Assembly (NCBI RefSeq): GCF_030848575.1
Contig: NZ_JAVDDX010000005.1
Span: 108,766 to 172,765 of the forward strand
Length of the DNA: 64,000 nucleotides
Reading direction: 5' to 3'
Source: Haloarcula sp. H-GB4
Lineage (GTDB): Archaea > Halobacteriota > Halobacteria > Halobacteriales > Haloarculaceae
The position numbers and the translations under genes were made by a program. Each line of letters starts with the position of its first letter. The stretch's first letter is position 1. The notes below the pieces were generated by a model that was not told the origin of the DNA, did not search any database, and was given only the letters and a program-made list of their open reading frames with translations. This document shows positions 1 to 9,920 of the stretch, in pieces.

Positions 1-2630
1 AGCCTCGTAGAGGTCCTCGGCCATACTCGAGAGCCGATCAACCTCCTGTGACGATGGGATATCGCTGGGAGCTGTCGTCTTGGAAAACTCGGGGACCTCA
101 GTCGTTACACTACCATCCGGACGAACATACAATTGAACGAGCTTCTCGGTCACCACATCGCCGGCACCGGAGACGTAGCCAAGACGGTAATTGAACAAAA
201 GCCCAAGGGTTCGAGACGCCGTTGCAGCGACTTTCGTCGCGATTTCGCCCTAGATATGGGTACTGTCCAAGCAAAATCCGATGAGCGACTCGACGAGAGG
301 ATGGTCAAGTGAGATGAACTCGACATCGTCCTCCTCCATCGCGATATCCTTGGTGAAGGTGGCCCGTTGGTATTGCCGTGCCACTTGATTCCCACTGAGG
401 ACATCGGGGACTTCGAGCTGGAACACGTCCCCTTCCATCCGGGCGGGCCCTAGTCGAACGCCCTTGATAGAGCCGCCGAATTCGTCGAAGAACACTCGCA
501 CGAGGGTCTCGATGTCGTCCTCAGACACCTCGCCGTGTTGACTGCGTTCGATCACATCGAGAATCTCGTCATCCTCGCCGGAAAGGTCGAAGCAATCGCG
601 AATCAGGAACTCGTTTTCGACGGTCTGGATCGCTTCGTGTTTCTCCTCGATGGTCGCCTCGATATCCGCGACGACACGTTCTGTCGGTTCCCCCTCAGCG
701 ATGGCCGCCATAATCGTCTCGTCGAGGTCGACGTCCTCGAGGACGCGACCGAGGACATCCGAGCGCATCCCAAGGTCCGACTCAATCTGGTTCGTCTTCT
801 CGATGAGCAGGTTGAGAATCTCGCTCTCGCGAGTGTCGGCGAAGAAGAGATTGCGAATCTCGACCGTGTGCTCTTGGCCGTAGCGGTGGAGTCGCCCCAT
901 CCGCTGGTCGATGCGGATTGGATTTCACGGGAGGTCGTAGTTCACCATGATGTGGGCGAACTGGAGGTTGAGCCCCTCCTGAGCGGCGTCGGTCGCGAGC
1001 ATCAGATTGGCCTCCTCCTCGAATTTGCTCATTTCTTCCCGTCGACGGGATTGCTCAAGGTCGCCGTACACCTGCGCGACGTCGTGGTCAGCGAATACCT
1101 CGTCGCGTAGATACTCCAGCGTGTCCGTGTATTCGGTGAAAATCAGGATCTTCTCGTCGGGGTCCTCTGAGAGAATGCGGTCAACGAACTGCCGGAGCAA
1201 TCGTGCCTTCGAGTCCGTCTCGATGTTCTTGGCCTGCTGCCAGAGCTGTTTCACGCGGTCCAACTCTTGCTGGACCTGCGACTGGTTGAGCGTAATCGTG
1301 ACCGTCTCAAGTGCCTCCTCGACACGAGCACGTTCTGCGTCAGTCAGGGTCTCGGGTTGGGTACTGTACCGCGGAATGAGGTCCTGTACGTCGTCAGGGA
1401 GGTCCTCAGCGACGGCGTCGTTCTGGATCGCCCGCATCCGATTTTCGAGGGACTTGCGGATCGCGTAGATACTCGACACCAGCCGCTTCTGGTAGATGAC
1501 CATCGTGAACCCTGCCGCCTGATTCTCCTCCTGCTGGGCGAGGTTGTAGTACTCGCGGATGTACTCCGTAACGTCATCGTATAGCTTCCGCTCCTCGCGA
1601 GTCATCTCGACCGGGAGTGCTTCGATGTTCTTCTCGGGGAACATTCGGGTCCCGTCGGCTTCGTACACATCATCCTTCAGCCGCCGGATCATCAGGTTCT
1701 TAAGCGCGTCGGGGCTGATCTGTGATTCGTGGCTGAAGCGGTACGGATCGAGCAGACTCACGAGGAAGTAGAACTGGTCTGATTTCCCCTTGTGCGGAGT
1801 CCCCGTGAGCAACATGAGCGCATCGGAGTTGTCGGCGGCGGCCTCCCCGGCCTGGTATCGCTGTGTTCGTTCGATGGAATCGTCACTCGACCGTCTGGCC
1901 GTAAGGTGATGAGCCTCGTCGAATACCGCGACGTCCCACTCCTCGTCGAGATTCTGAAGGGCATCGAGGACGGAGACACGGTCCGACTCGGGGTCGTCCG
2001 TCGTCTGCTTCGCGAAGTCGATGGAAGTGATGATGAGGTCTTCCTGTTTCCAGACGTTCTGGTTGGGGTGGGATTTCCGGTGAGTCCGGACCGTTTCGCG
2101 GTCGTAGATGACGAAGTTACGGTCGAACTTCCCGCGCATCTCCTCCTGCCACTGGACAGTCAGCGGCGCCGGCACAACGATGAGCACCCGGTCGGCCCGG
2201 TCGCGTGCGATGAGCTCCTCGATGACGATGCCGGCTTCGATGGTCTTCCCGAGGCCGACCTCGTCGCCAATGAGGTAGCGGTGGTCGTAGGAGTTGAGGA
2301 TCTCGTAGGCGGCTTGGACCTGATATGGTTCGATCTCGATGCGGTTGCTGGTCAGGGAGAGGAACCGGTCGTACTTGTAGGCAAGATCGAGTCGGGTCGC
2401 CCGCTCACGGAGGTCGTAGTGAAGCGGTGCGTCGGATTGGCCCGCTGCGAGGCGGTCGACGAGCGAATCGAGTTTCTCGATATGGGGGAGGCCGCTGGGG
2501 AGTTTTCGGAGCTGTCCCTCCGAAGTGTATACATGGAGGAGGTGGCCACGTTGGGGCGTTCCTCGATTTTCGTAATCTCTCCACGCCCGCCGGCGAACTT
2601 AATGTGGTCGCCGACCTCGAAGTTAGTCAT
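1..2630 (-). pseudogene. drmD: DISARM SNF2-family helicase DrmD, disrupted and running off the window edge
   Basis: The protein would be an SNF2/DEAD-like helicase, the class 1 DISARM component DrmD. It starts at ATG 2630 (MTNFEVGDHIKFAGG). Walker A reads GDEVGLGKTIEAG near 2240-2280, the DEAH box is VFDEAHHL near 1930, and the C-terminal helicase motif MGRLHRYGQEH lies near 880. Three lesions break it. A one-base frameshift near 2555-2570 separates residues 1-24 from the rest. A TGA at 925-927 stands exactly where the conserved tryptophan of DLPWNP is expected. A TAG lies at 250-252, after which homologous-looking sequence continues to base 1. The start overlaps the drmMI stop by 8 bp, so the two genes were co-translated. 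Family and lesions are read directly; whether the lesions are real or assembly errors cannot be decided here. Confidence 0.85.
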
Positions 2631-5600
2631 CGTTCACTGCTGACTCGATAATATCGATTTCCTCGTCAGTTAGTCCGTAGAGATCGTAGACAATTTCGTC
2701 GATGAGTTGGTCGGTTTTCTCGATTTCCTCTTCCAGCTGGTCAGCACGCTCTCGCACTTCGATGTACTGTTGTAATCCAGTTTGAACCTCGTCGATAACA
2801 GGGAGCGTTAGATCCTTCAGTCGGTCTAGCGGCGAGTTCGTCTTGGTCGCGTCCTGTCGGAACCCAGCAAAGCCCTCAGCCTTCTCAACGGCGACAGGGA
2901 CGAACTCACGCAACAGGGTCTCTGCGGCCTCGGAGAGTCCAACAAAGGCCATCGCCCCGTAGGTCTCGAACTCCGATTCATCAAGTCTGTTCCAGCGGTC
3001 GGTCTCGCGGGGGTCGTCTTCGTCCACTTTATAACTGATATCCACAGACAGCACCAGTCGATCGGGGTCATCTTTGAAGATGACATCCTCAATACGAAGG
3101 CCCTCATACTCGTCAGTAGTCTCGGCCAGTGGCGTGTCTGCGACGCCTGCGACCGGCATCTGTAGGTCCTCCAGAGTGTCGCCCCTCTCCGATTCAGGAA
3201 GTTCATCGCTAGGAATACCGAGGTAATCAAGCAGGTTGAGATTGAGTGCATCTCTTTGACTCTGAAAGTCTACCATCTTATCGGCTAGACTGCTGAGGAA
3301 GTCATGTGTCACTCTGTTCTCGCCACCCAATTTATTACGAGATTTGACAAATTGAACTGGTTCGAATTCAGCGACCGAATCAAGTTCTTCATTATATTCC
3401 GTAAGGAGGCCAGAGTCCACAGATTCACGATCATCGGAACGTTCAAGCATAGACGGAATTGGTAATTGTCCAACGTACTGAGTCTGGAATCGGTAGTAAC
3501 CTCCAGACAGCTTCGGACTTAAGGCTGTGAACATGAACCGGAGAGGAGAGGAATTGAACAAAGCACAGACATATTGGACATCTTCCTGAACTTCAGATTT
3601 TAAAACTGCCCCATATGCAGTATTGAGTATCAGCGTCTCTCCCGTTGAGTCAAAGGTACAACGAGGTTCCGTGGAGATATCTGGGAACAGAATTTTTGGG
3701 CCGAGAAGATTCTCGCTGGTATAGGGGAACTCAAACCACTCTTTGCCCATCTCTTCTATCGTTTTTTCGTAGAACAGACGCTCACTTAGCTCTTCCTCAA
3801 ACTCTAAGAAGTGTTGTTGAGTTTTCGGGTACTCAGAGAGATTGATCGGATTTAGCTCCGAACCCGACTTCTCGTATGGATATATAATATATTTGTCATC
3901 GCGCGGTCCAGAATAGCGGCGGATGTCTGCCCCGTCAAGAACAGGCCTGAGGAGATCCTGCTCAACAGGGATATTATCCGTATCTTCTTCAAACACATAG
4001 GCCTCTTTCAAATTCGTCTTAATTCCTGTCGAAATATCCTCAGAGATATCTTCTAATGTAGGATGGTGATTATTCCGGAGAGTGTCAACAACCTCTGCCT
4101 CACCCTTGGTGGGGAAAATCCATGGCCTATTCGATGTCAGTTTTTGGGTCTCAATTCGGTTTGTTGTCGGCTCCCTCAGGAACTCTTCAACATCTTCACT
4201 TGTAGCATCTTCCAAGTGAGCATACTCAAATTCCTCCGGCATCTGGCTCGATAAGAGTAGAATTAGTGGGTATGTTGTTGTGCCTGAGAATACATTTGCA
4301 TCTTCAAAGTCTAGAATAGTCCTGACACCTACATTATCTATCAAGAACTCTTTAAGACCCTCCCCATAACTACTGGACAAGAATTTATTTTGAATAATAT
4401 AGCCGAAGAAGCCGCCTTCTTGTTTTAATAAGCCAGCTGCTTGTTCGACGAAAGCAACGTACAAGTCGTACTTTTCAATAGCAGAATCGAATTTCTCCCG
4501 CTGATACTCCCTCTCATCATCACCAATCCGTTGGAAATCCATCCATGGCGGATTTCCTATGACAGCGTCAAAACCGGGATCTCGAATCTCACCGCCGTTT
4601 TTATCATAGAATACCTCTGGATATTCCAGTCTCCAGTGGAAATATTCATGCTTAGTGGACCACGTCTGAGCATCTTGGAACCAATCCGTTTCAGCTAGTA
4701 GCTGCCATCCCTCATCATCTTCCAGCTTAGCGGCCATTTGTTCATAGGCATCATCTGGAACATTGTCTAGCCCGAAATTCTCAGCCGTGCGTACATTTGC
4801 CATTGACTCAAGCCGCTGCCGAAGCTTGTTACGCTCAAACTCGTCATACTTGTCTTCCATCTGCTTGATGTCATCGAGATCTTGATTCTCAATCGCGATG
4901 AAATCTTGATAGATCCGCATCAATTGTTCAATCGTCCCTTTCCTAGCTATACCGAAATCGGCGAGCGAAGCATTTTGATCGTCCCCACCGCTCTCGGATT
5001 CTAGCTCATCGATTTCCTCGATGTCACTGCCGACCAGCGAGTTCCCCGTTTTTAAGTGGTGATCCAAGAATGCGAGCGGCTGTTCAGCCGCGAGAGTCCG
5101 GAGCCACAGCGAGACCTTGGCGAGCTCAACAGCGAGTGGGTTCAAGTCGACTCCGTAGATACAGCGCTGGGCGACCTGCCGTCGGGCCCAATTAATGTCG
5201 TGTTCCTCATCGACGGTCTCGATACCTTGTTGTGCGGCCTGACGCTCCTGTGCGTCGATGATCTCACGCGCTAAGTAGTCGATGGCGCTCGTCAGGAAGT
5301 GACCACTCCCCATCGCGGGGTCCAAGATCTTGAGATCGAAGATACGCTCAGCGAATTCCGCCGCGAAGCCGCCTTCATCCCGAGCACTCTGAGCCATAAG
5401 GTCCTCTGAGATGTCCGTGACGAGGGGTTCCAGCGTCTCTTCGACTATGTACTCGACGACATACTCCGGCGTGTAGTAGGACCCCGTCGCCTTCCGTTCA
5501 CCAGAGCCAGTCGTGAGGTGGACTTCTCCCTCCTCAACGATCACTTCGTCACCCTCGCCGGCGGTGACGTACTCACTGTCCTCCAACGCGAGCGGCTCAT

Positions 5601-6930
5601 CGGCGACATCGAGCTGATACTCGAGAAGTCCCTCGTAAATGCTCCCGAGATGTCGGACGTCCAGCGACGAGTAGTCGACGAAGATCTTCCCACCGCCGTT
5701 GCCGTTCTGACTCCGCGTGAGGAGTTCGATGACCTTAGCTAGGTAGGCGTCGCCCACTTGGTGATTCGCGAGGAACCGGGCTTCGACACTGTCGTCTTCG
5801 TCAGGGTTGGTTCTGAACAGCCCACCGTTGTACGCCGGGATGTAGAGATCCTCCTCCGGAATACCGCGGGACTTACTTCCTTGGTCGATGAGTTTGAACA
5901 GCTCCTCCAGTCGGTCCCAAAGGTTGTCTTGCCAGTCACGATACTTCGGATTGGGACTGTCCAGTTCCTCGGCGACGTCCTGCTTGAGTGTATTCAGACT
6001 GTACGACTCCTCGTAGATCTCGTTGTTCGTATCAAGCAGGTCACGGCCCTCACTCTCTGCGTAGAGGACGAAGATGAGCCGATAGAGGTAGATGAGCGAG
6101 CTGTCGTGAATGAGGTCGAGATCCTCTTCGGAGAGGTCGTTGTCCGGGTACTGCATGAACCCCTCCGAGAGGACCTTGATGGCCTCATAGATGTTGTCCT
6201 GCAGGTCCTCTCCCAACTCTTGGGCGAAGACATTGGACTCGTCGTAGACGTCGTCTAGGAAGCACTCGCCGCTGGAATCCTCGAGGAATGCGCTGTGCCT
6301 GAAGAAGAGGTAGAAGTATTTGAAGTCCTTAAGATCCCCCTTTTCGAGGACGGTTGGCAGGTCGATCTCGTAGTAGGAGTCGAGCCGGTGGCTCGTCGGG
6401 CCGTAGTAGAGCCGCCATTTCTTCCCGTCGGTGAGGACGGCCCACCGCGCCGGCGTCTCCTGCAGATAGACGTGAATCTGGTAGCTCGGGTTCTCGAAGT
6501 CACGCTCGTGTTCCCCGCTCCCACGGGTGTCGAGCGGTCGGCCCCAGCGCTTGGCGTCCGCGACGGCCACAGCGTTCCTGTAGAAGTCGCCACCTTCCTC
6601 ACGACGCTCGAAGGCACCACGAGCAGCGTCGTCGGATTCGAAGAAGCCGTAGTCGGGCCGGCGCTGTGTCCGGCTGGTACTCTCCTCGACCTCGAAGGGG
6701 ATGCCCAGCTTCCGGAACATCGGTCGGATGAATTTCTCCTCGAGCTGGGGCTCATTGCGTTTGGGAGCGGTCTCTTTCTCGCGCTCCCAGAGGTCCATGA
6801 TCTCCTCGCGGGCCTCTCTGAGGTCTGCATCACTGACTGCATCCCACTCTTCAGTATCAGGAAGGTGCTCGTCGAGATAGTGGTTGGAAAACAGATCGCG
6901 GTTCGTCCGGTATGTTAGTGCGGTTTGCAT
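2623..6930 (-). CDS. drmMI: DISARM class 1 adenine-specific DNA methyltransferase DrmMI
   Basis: This 1435-aa Eco57I-like N6-adenine methyltransferase should mark host DNA so that DISARM spares it. The SAM-binding motif DPAMGSGHF lies near residue 535 and the catalytic motif GNPPWMDF near residue 791, both read directly. The long C-terminal half probably carries target recognition, and the end is coiled-coil-like (LEEEIEKTDQLIDEI). I chose ATG 6930 (MQTALTYRTNRD). The 57 codons in front of it lie in the GC-rich divergent control region and look non-coding. The stop overlaps the start of drmD. No disruption is visible, so methylation could persist although drmD is broken. Confidence 0.88.
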   Translation of the reverse strand: MQTALTYRTNRDLFSNHYLDEHLPDTEEWDAVSDADLREAREEIMDLWEREKETAPKRNEPQLEEKFIRPMFRKLGIPFEVEESTSRTQRRPDYGFFESDDAARGAFERREEGGDFYRNAVAVADAKRWGRPLDTRGSGEHERDFENPSYQIHVYLQETPARWAVLTDGKKWRLYYGPTSHRLDSYYEIDLPTVLEKGDLKDFKYFYLFFRHSAFLEDSSGECFLDDVYDESNVFAQELGEDLQDNIYEAIKVLSEGFMQYPDNDLSEEDLDLIHDSSLIYLYRLIFVLYAESEGRDLLDTNNEIYEESYSLNTLKQDVAEELDSPNPKYRDWQDNLWDRLEELFKLIDQGSKSRGIPEEDLYIPAYNGGLFRTNPDEDDSVEARFLANHQVGDAYLAKVIELLTRSQNGNGGGKIFVDYSSLDVRHLGSIYEGLLEYQLDVADEPLALEDSEYVTAGEGDEVIVEEGEVHLTTGSGERKATGSYYTPEYVVEYIVEETLEPLVTDISEDLMAQSARDEGGFAAEFAERIFDLKILDPAMGSGHFLTSAIDYLAREIIDAQERQAAQQGIETVDEEHDINWARRQVAQRCIYGVDLNPLAVELAKVSLWLRTLAAEQPLAFLDHHLKTGNSLVGSDIEEIDELESESGGDDQNASLADFGIARKGTIEQLMRIYQDFIAIENQDLDDIKQMEDKYDEFERNKLRQRLESMANVRTAENFGLDNVPDDAYEQMAAKLEDDEGWQLLAETDWFQDAQTWSTKHEYFHWRLEYPEVFYDKNGGEIRDPGFDAVIGNPPWMDFQRIGDDEREYQREKFDSAIEKYDLYVAFVEQAAGLLKQEGGFFGYIIQNKFLSSSYGEGLKEFLIDNVGVRTILDFEDANVFSGTTTYPLILLLSSQMPEEFEYAHLEDATSEDVEEFLREPTTNRIETQKLTSNRPWIFPTKGEAEVVDTLRNNHHPTLEDISEDISTGIKTNLKEAYVFEEDTDNIPVEQDLLRPVLDGADIRRYSGPRDDKYIIYPYEKSGSELNPINLSEYPKTQQHFLEFEEELSERLFYEKTIEEMGKEWFEFPYTSENLLGPKILFPDISTEPRCTFDSTGETLILNTAYGAVLKSEVQEDVQYVCALFNSSPLRFMFTALSPKLSGGYYRFQTQYVGQLPIPSMLERSDDRESVDSGLLTEYNEELDSVAEFEPVQFVKSRNKLGGENRVTHDFLSSLADKMVDFQSQRDALNLNLLDYLGIPSDELPESERGDTLEDLQMPVAGVADTPLAETTDEYEGLRIEDVIFKDDPDRLVLSVDISYKVDEDDPRETDRWNRLDESEFETYGAMAFVGLSEAAETLLREFVPVAVEKAEGFAGFRQDATKTNSPLDRLKDLTLPVIDEVQTGLQQYIEVRERADQLEEEIEKTDQLIDEIVYDLYGLTDEEIDIIESAVNDD

Positions 6931-7183
6931 TGTTGAGAGTGAACAATCAGTCCTGGAGGGACCCTCCACGCTGGTGATTGCTCGTGATACCAGTCCGTTC
7001 CCGGACAGCCACATAAGTGTTTTCCAGAGCGGCGTGCCGATACCACCCCAGGCTACACGCGAGCGCGCTCGCGATGCGCGTGGGACCGGGCGCGCTTGCA
7101 TGCGCCCATGAGCGCGTAAAAATTAGAAACGACTCACCCCCAAATATATGTGCAGGGGGTGAGTCGATGCAAGTGGAGAGTAA
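6931..7183. promoter_or_regulatory. Divergent DISARM control region with palindromes
   Basis: This segment separates drmMI (leftward) from the GHKL ATPase gene (rightward). At 7131-7141 and 7155-7165 there is a perfect inverted repeat (GACTCACCCCC / GGGGGTGAGTC). Its 13-base spacer contains an AAATATATG TATA-like box about 34-42 bases before ATG 7184, the distance expected for a leaderless or short-leader haloarchaeal transcript. A 16-bp perfect GC palindrome lies at 7058-7073, and GGGCGC/GCGCCC arms lie at 7088-7107. A repressor bound to the 7131-7165 palindrome would cover the TATA box; that is an inference. Confidence 0.6.
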
Positions 7184-9916
7184 ATGAGCAACTCATCGCT
7201 CGCGGGAGCTCCCTCCCGTACGTTCGCCGACCAGCTCCTTGTTGCAAACAGTCCCGATGCCGTCGCGACTGTCCTCGAGGAACTAGAATCAGACTACAAC
7301 GTTGTCTGGCAGCCGCTGGGCAACGACGAGAACAACTACTCTGACGTATACACGCAGGCGGCCTCCCCGATTCCAGCGTTCTGTGAGCTCCCGCTGAACA
7401 GCGAGGACTCCCAGATGCTCCGGTTCTACGACGAGGCCGACGGCGTCGATCCAGATGAATACACCTCGATGAAGGCGGCTGTCGAGGCTGACTGGGTCGA
7501 TCTCGATGACGCAGAAATCGAGATTATCGCCGATGGACTGAAGCCCTCGGATGGAAACCTGCTCAATCTCACGGTCCGTGACAACGGCAAGGGCAAGGGC
7601 CGAAGCGAATTCGAGGACTTCATCGGCCTCCATGCACCGGGCCTGAAAAAGCAGGATTACGGGTTTCTGCAGGGCCAGTACGGGATGGGGAGCACCGCTG
7701 TGATGCAGTTCGCCGGGAACATCCAGCAGGAGTACAACGAACGAGCGTACAAGTTCATCGCCAGCGCGTCAACAGACGCTCCGGGTGAGTGGACGTGGAC
7801 GCTCATTCGAAACAACCCCCATCGGGCACAGGTAGAATACCTCACTGTCGGCGGCGAGTTCCCAGTGTTCGATGGAACGTTCGGAGAGGCGATGGTGGAG
7901 AAGTACCGCGACAGCTATCCGGACAAGTACGACTTCGAGAAACAGGCCGACGCGTTCGACCCACAGAAACACGGCGCGTTCGTCAAGGTCTACGATTATC
8001 AGACCACGGCCTCGCGGGCGCTTATCAGCGGGTACGAGGGGTTCCGCAAGAAACTCGAGCGCTGTATCGTTGATTCGCCGTTCCCAATCCGGCTAACCGA
8101 TATGCGATACGAGAGCAAGCTCACCCAGAGCACGACCCGTGGCCTCCTGCCAGCGATCCGAGACGGCAACGAGCACCTGCTCAAGGGCGAGGAACACATC
8201 ACGACCGAGACTGGCTCCGAGACGCTTGGCGAGCGGGACATTCATGTCCTGCTGTTCCGTGACGAGGACGAACTGGAAGATATCGAGACGACTACACGCG
8301 GCAAAAGTGATTTAGTCGCCGGCACAAGCGCCCACAAGAACGCAGCTAGCCGTGCAGGCATCCAGCGTGATCACGCGCTGATGCTGACGATCAACGGACA
8401 GACCCACGGGAGCAAGGGCGAGCGGTTCCTCAAGCGGCTCGGCTACTCGAAGGTGGCCGGAGACACCGTGGTCATCGTCGAGTTCGACGACCTCGCAAAC
8501 CTCGGGATGGTCAACATGTTCTCGCCCTCGCGGGACTCGCTGAAAGATTCCCCACAGGCTAACCGGTTCACCGCAGCGCTCGAGGACGCGCTGGAGGACA
8601 GTGATCTCCTTTCGGACGAAGAAGACCGGCGACGAGCACAGCGCGGGAGCGAGGAAATCGAGGTCGACACGGAAACGTTCTCGGAGTTCGTGGCCGACCA
8701 CCCGGAGTTCGCGAACTACATTGCGACCGGGACACAGGTCTCGGCTCCACGGATCCGGCCATCGGATCTCCCCGACGATGAAGACGAGGTGACCGACCCT
8801 GCGGACGACTCGGCCCGGTCAGAAACGGATGCCGAAGACGGGGAGGAGACCACCGACAGCACCACCGAGCCGCCGAAACTCCCGACATATCTGCGCCCCA
8901 TCCGAGAGTACGATCCTGCAGGAGACCACGAGTACTGGGACGAGCGTGACGGCATCATGCCTGTCGAGATGCCAGTCAACAGTCGTACCGTTATCCGGTT
9001 CGAAACAGACGCACAGAGCAACTACCTCGTCCGCGAGGTACTGGGTGGCTCGCTCACCGTCTCGCCATCGGCCCGCTTCGAGGCCGTCGAACTGCAGGAT
9101 GGTCTCCTGTCGCTGACGCTCTCGCCTGCCGAGGATGCCACAGTCGGTGACGACTTCGGTATGACGATAGAACTGACCCGGCCTGACCCGACCGAGTCCG
9201 ACCTCTACGAGGAAGCTGCAGAGGCGTTCCCTGCCGAGCAGTCAGCGGAGGAGTCACTCAGTACTGACGGTGGAGCGGTCAACACCGGTCCGCTTACTTC
9301 GATGTTCACAGTTGAGTACACTGAACGCGAAGAGACCGACGACCAGACCCCGACACCCGGTAGCGACGACGATGACAGTCCTGATGGCGATCACCCTGAC
9401 AGCGGTGAAGATTCCGCCAGCGACGAAGCCGCGGAAGCAGACAAGGGCGACAGCGAGACCACAGAGATGTCCTTGGCCATGCCGGATATCAACATCGTCC
9501 ACGAGGAGAACTGGCGTGTCGACGACAGTGGTGATCCGATGGACCCCGAAGAATTCAAACCCGGGATCGCAGCGGACTTCGACGAGCAACGGCTCCTGCA
9601 GGTCGATGAGAGCCGTGATGGGACCATCAGCGGGCTCACACTGACGATCAACATGGATGCTGCTACGCTACGGTCGTTCATTGTCGAACAAAACGTCAGC
9701 GACACGTGGAAGCCATTCGTCGAGAATCAGTACCGCCTCGCAGTGGTGTTCTACGCTATCTGTGAGTTCCGAAGCTTCGTCGACCAGTACGGGCAGACAG
9801 TCGATGGCGGTGAACTAATGACAGCGGAACTCGTTGACCGCAGTATCAACGCGCTGGGACCCGCACTCATGCCGACGATCATCCCGGAAGACCAGCTCGA
9901 CCGCATTACTGAATAA
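7184..9916 (+). CDS. DISARM-associated GHKL-type ATPase
   Basis: A 910-aa protein opens the rightward DISARM arm. Residues 133-137 read DNGKG and residues 164-170 read GQYGMGS. These match the G1 and G2 boxes of GHKL ATPases (MutL, Hsp90, MORC, histidine kinase fold). The N-terminal third is therefore probably an ATP-binding domain. Residues about 540-600 and 725-770 are long acidic Asp/Glu/Ser linkers. The C-terminal 120 residues are again globular. No kinase phospho-acceptor or membrane segment is evident. It is not one of the five canonical class 1 DISARM components I know (DrmD, DrmMI, DrmA, DrmB, DrmC), yet it sits 4 bases ahead of drmA in the same operon. A role as a DNA clamp or activator is inference. 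Confidence 0.72.
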   Translation: MSNSSLAGAPSRTFADQLLVANSPDAVATVLEELESDYNVVWQPLGNDENNYSDVYTQAASPIPAFCELPLNSEDSQMLRFYDEADGVDPDEYTSMKAAVEADWVDLDDAEIEIIADGLKPSDGNLLNLTVRDNGKGKGRSEFEDFIGLHAPGLKKQDYGFLQGQYGMGSTAVMQFAGNIQQEYNERAYKFIASASTDAPGEWTWTLIRNNPHRAQVEYLTVGGEFPVFDGTFGEAMVEKYRDSYPDKYDFEKQADAFDPQKHGAFVKVYDYQTTASRALISGYEGFRKKLERCIVDSPFPIRLTDMRYESKLTQSTTRGLLPAIRDGNEHLLKGEEHITTETGSETLGERDIHVLLFRDEDELEDIETTTRGKSDLVAGTSAHKNAASRAGIQRDHALMLTINGQTHGSKGERFLKRLGYSKVAGDTVVIVEFDDLANLGMVNMFSPSRDSLKDSPQANRFTAALEDALEDSDLLSDEEDRRRAQRGSEEIEVDTETFSEFVADHPEFANYIATGTQVSAPRIRPSDLPDDEDEVTDPADDSARSETDAEDGEETTDSTTEPPKLPTYLRPIREYDPAGDHEYWDERDGIMPVEMPVNSRTVIRFETDAQSNYLVREVLGGSLTVSPSARFEAVELQDGLLSLTLSPAEDATVGDDFGMTIELTRPDPTESDLYEEAAEAFPAEQSAEESLSTDGGAVNTGPLTSMFTVEYTEREETDDQTPTPGSDDDDSPDGDHPDSGEDSASDEAAEADKGDSETTEMSLAMPDINIVHEENWRVDDSGDPMDPEEFKPGIAADFDEQRLLQVDESRDGTISGLTLTINMDAATLRSFIVEQNVSDTWKPFVENQYRLAVVFYAICEFRSFVDQYGQTVDGGELMTAELVDRSINALGPALMPTIIPEDQLDRITE

Positions 9917-9920
9917 TATC

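Noticed and set aside
925..927. TGA in drmD as selenocysteine or programmed readthrough.
   Set aside because: The position matches a conserved tryptophan (TGG), there are two other lesions in the same gene, and no selenocysteine context is seen.
1792..2643. A 283-codon plus-strand frame opposite drmD.
   Set aside because: It is antisense to the SNF2 motifs and has no family features; typical of GC-rich DNA.
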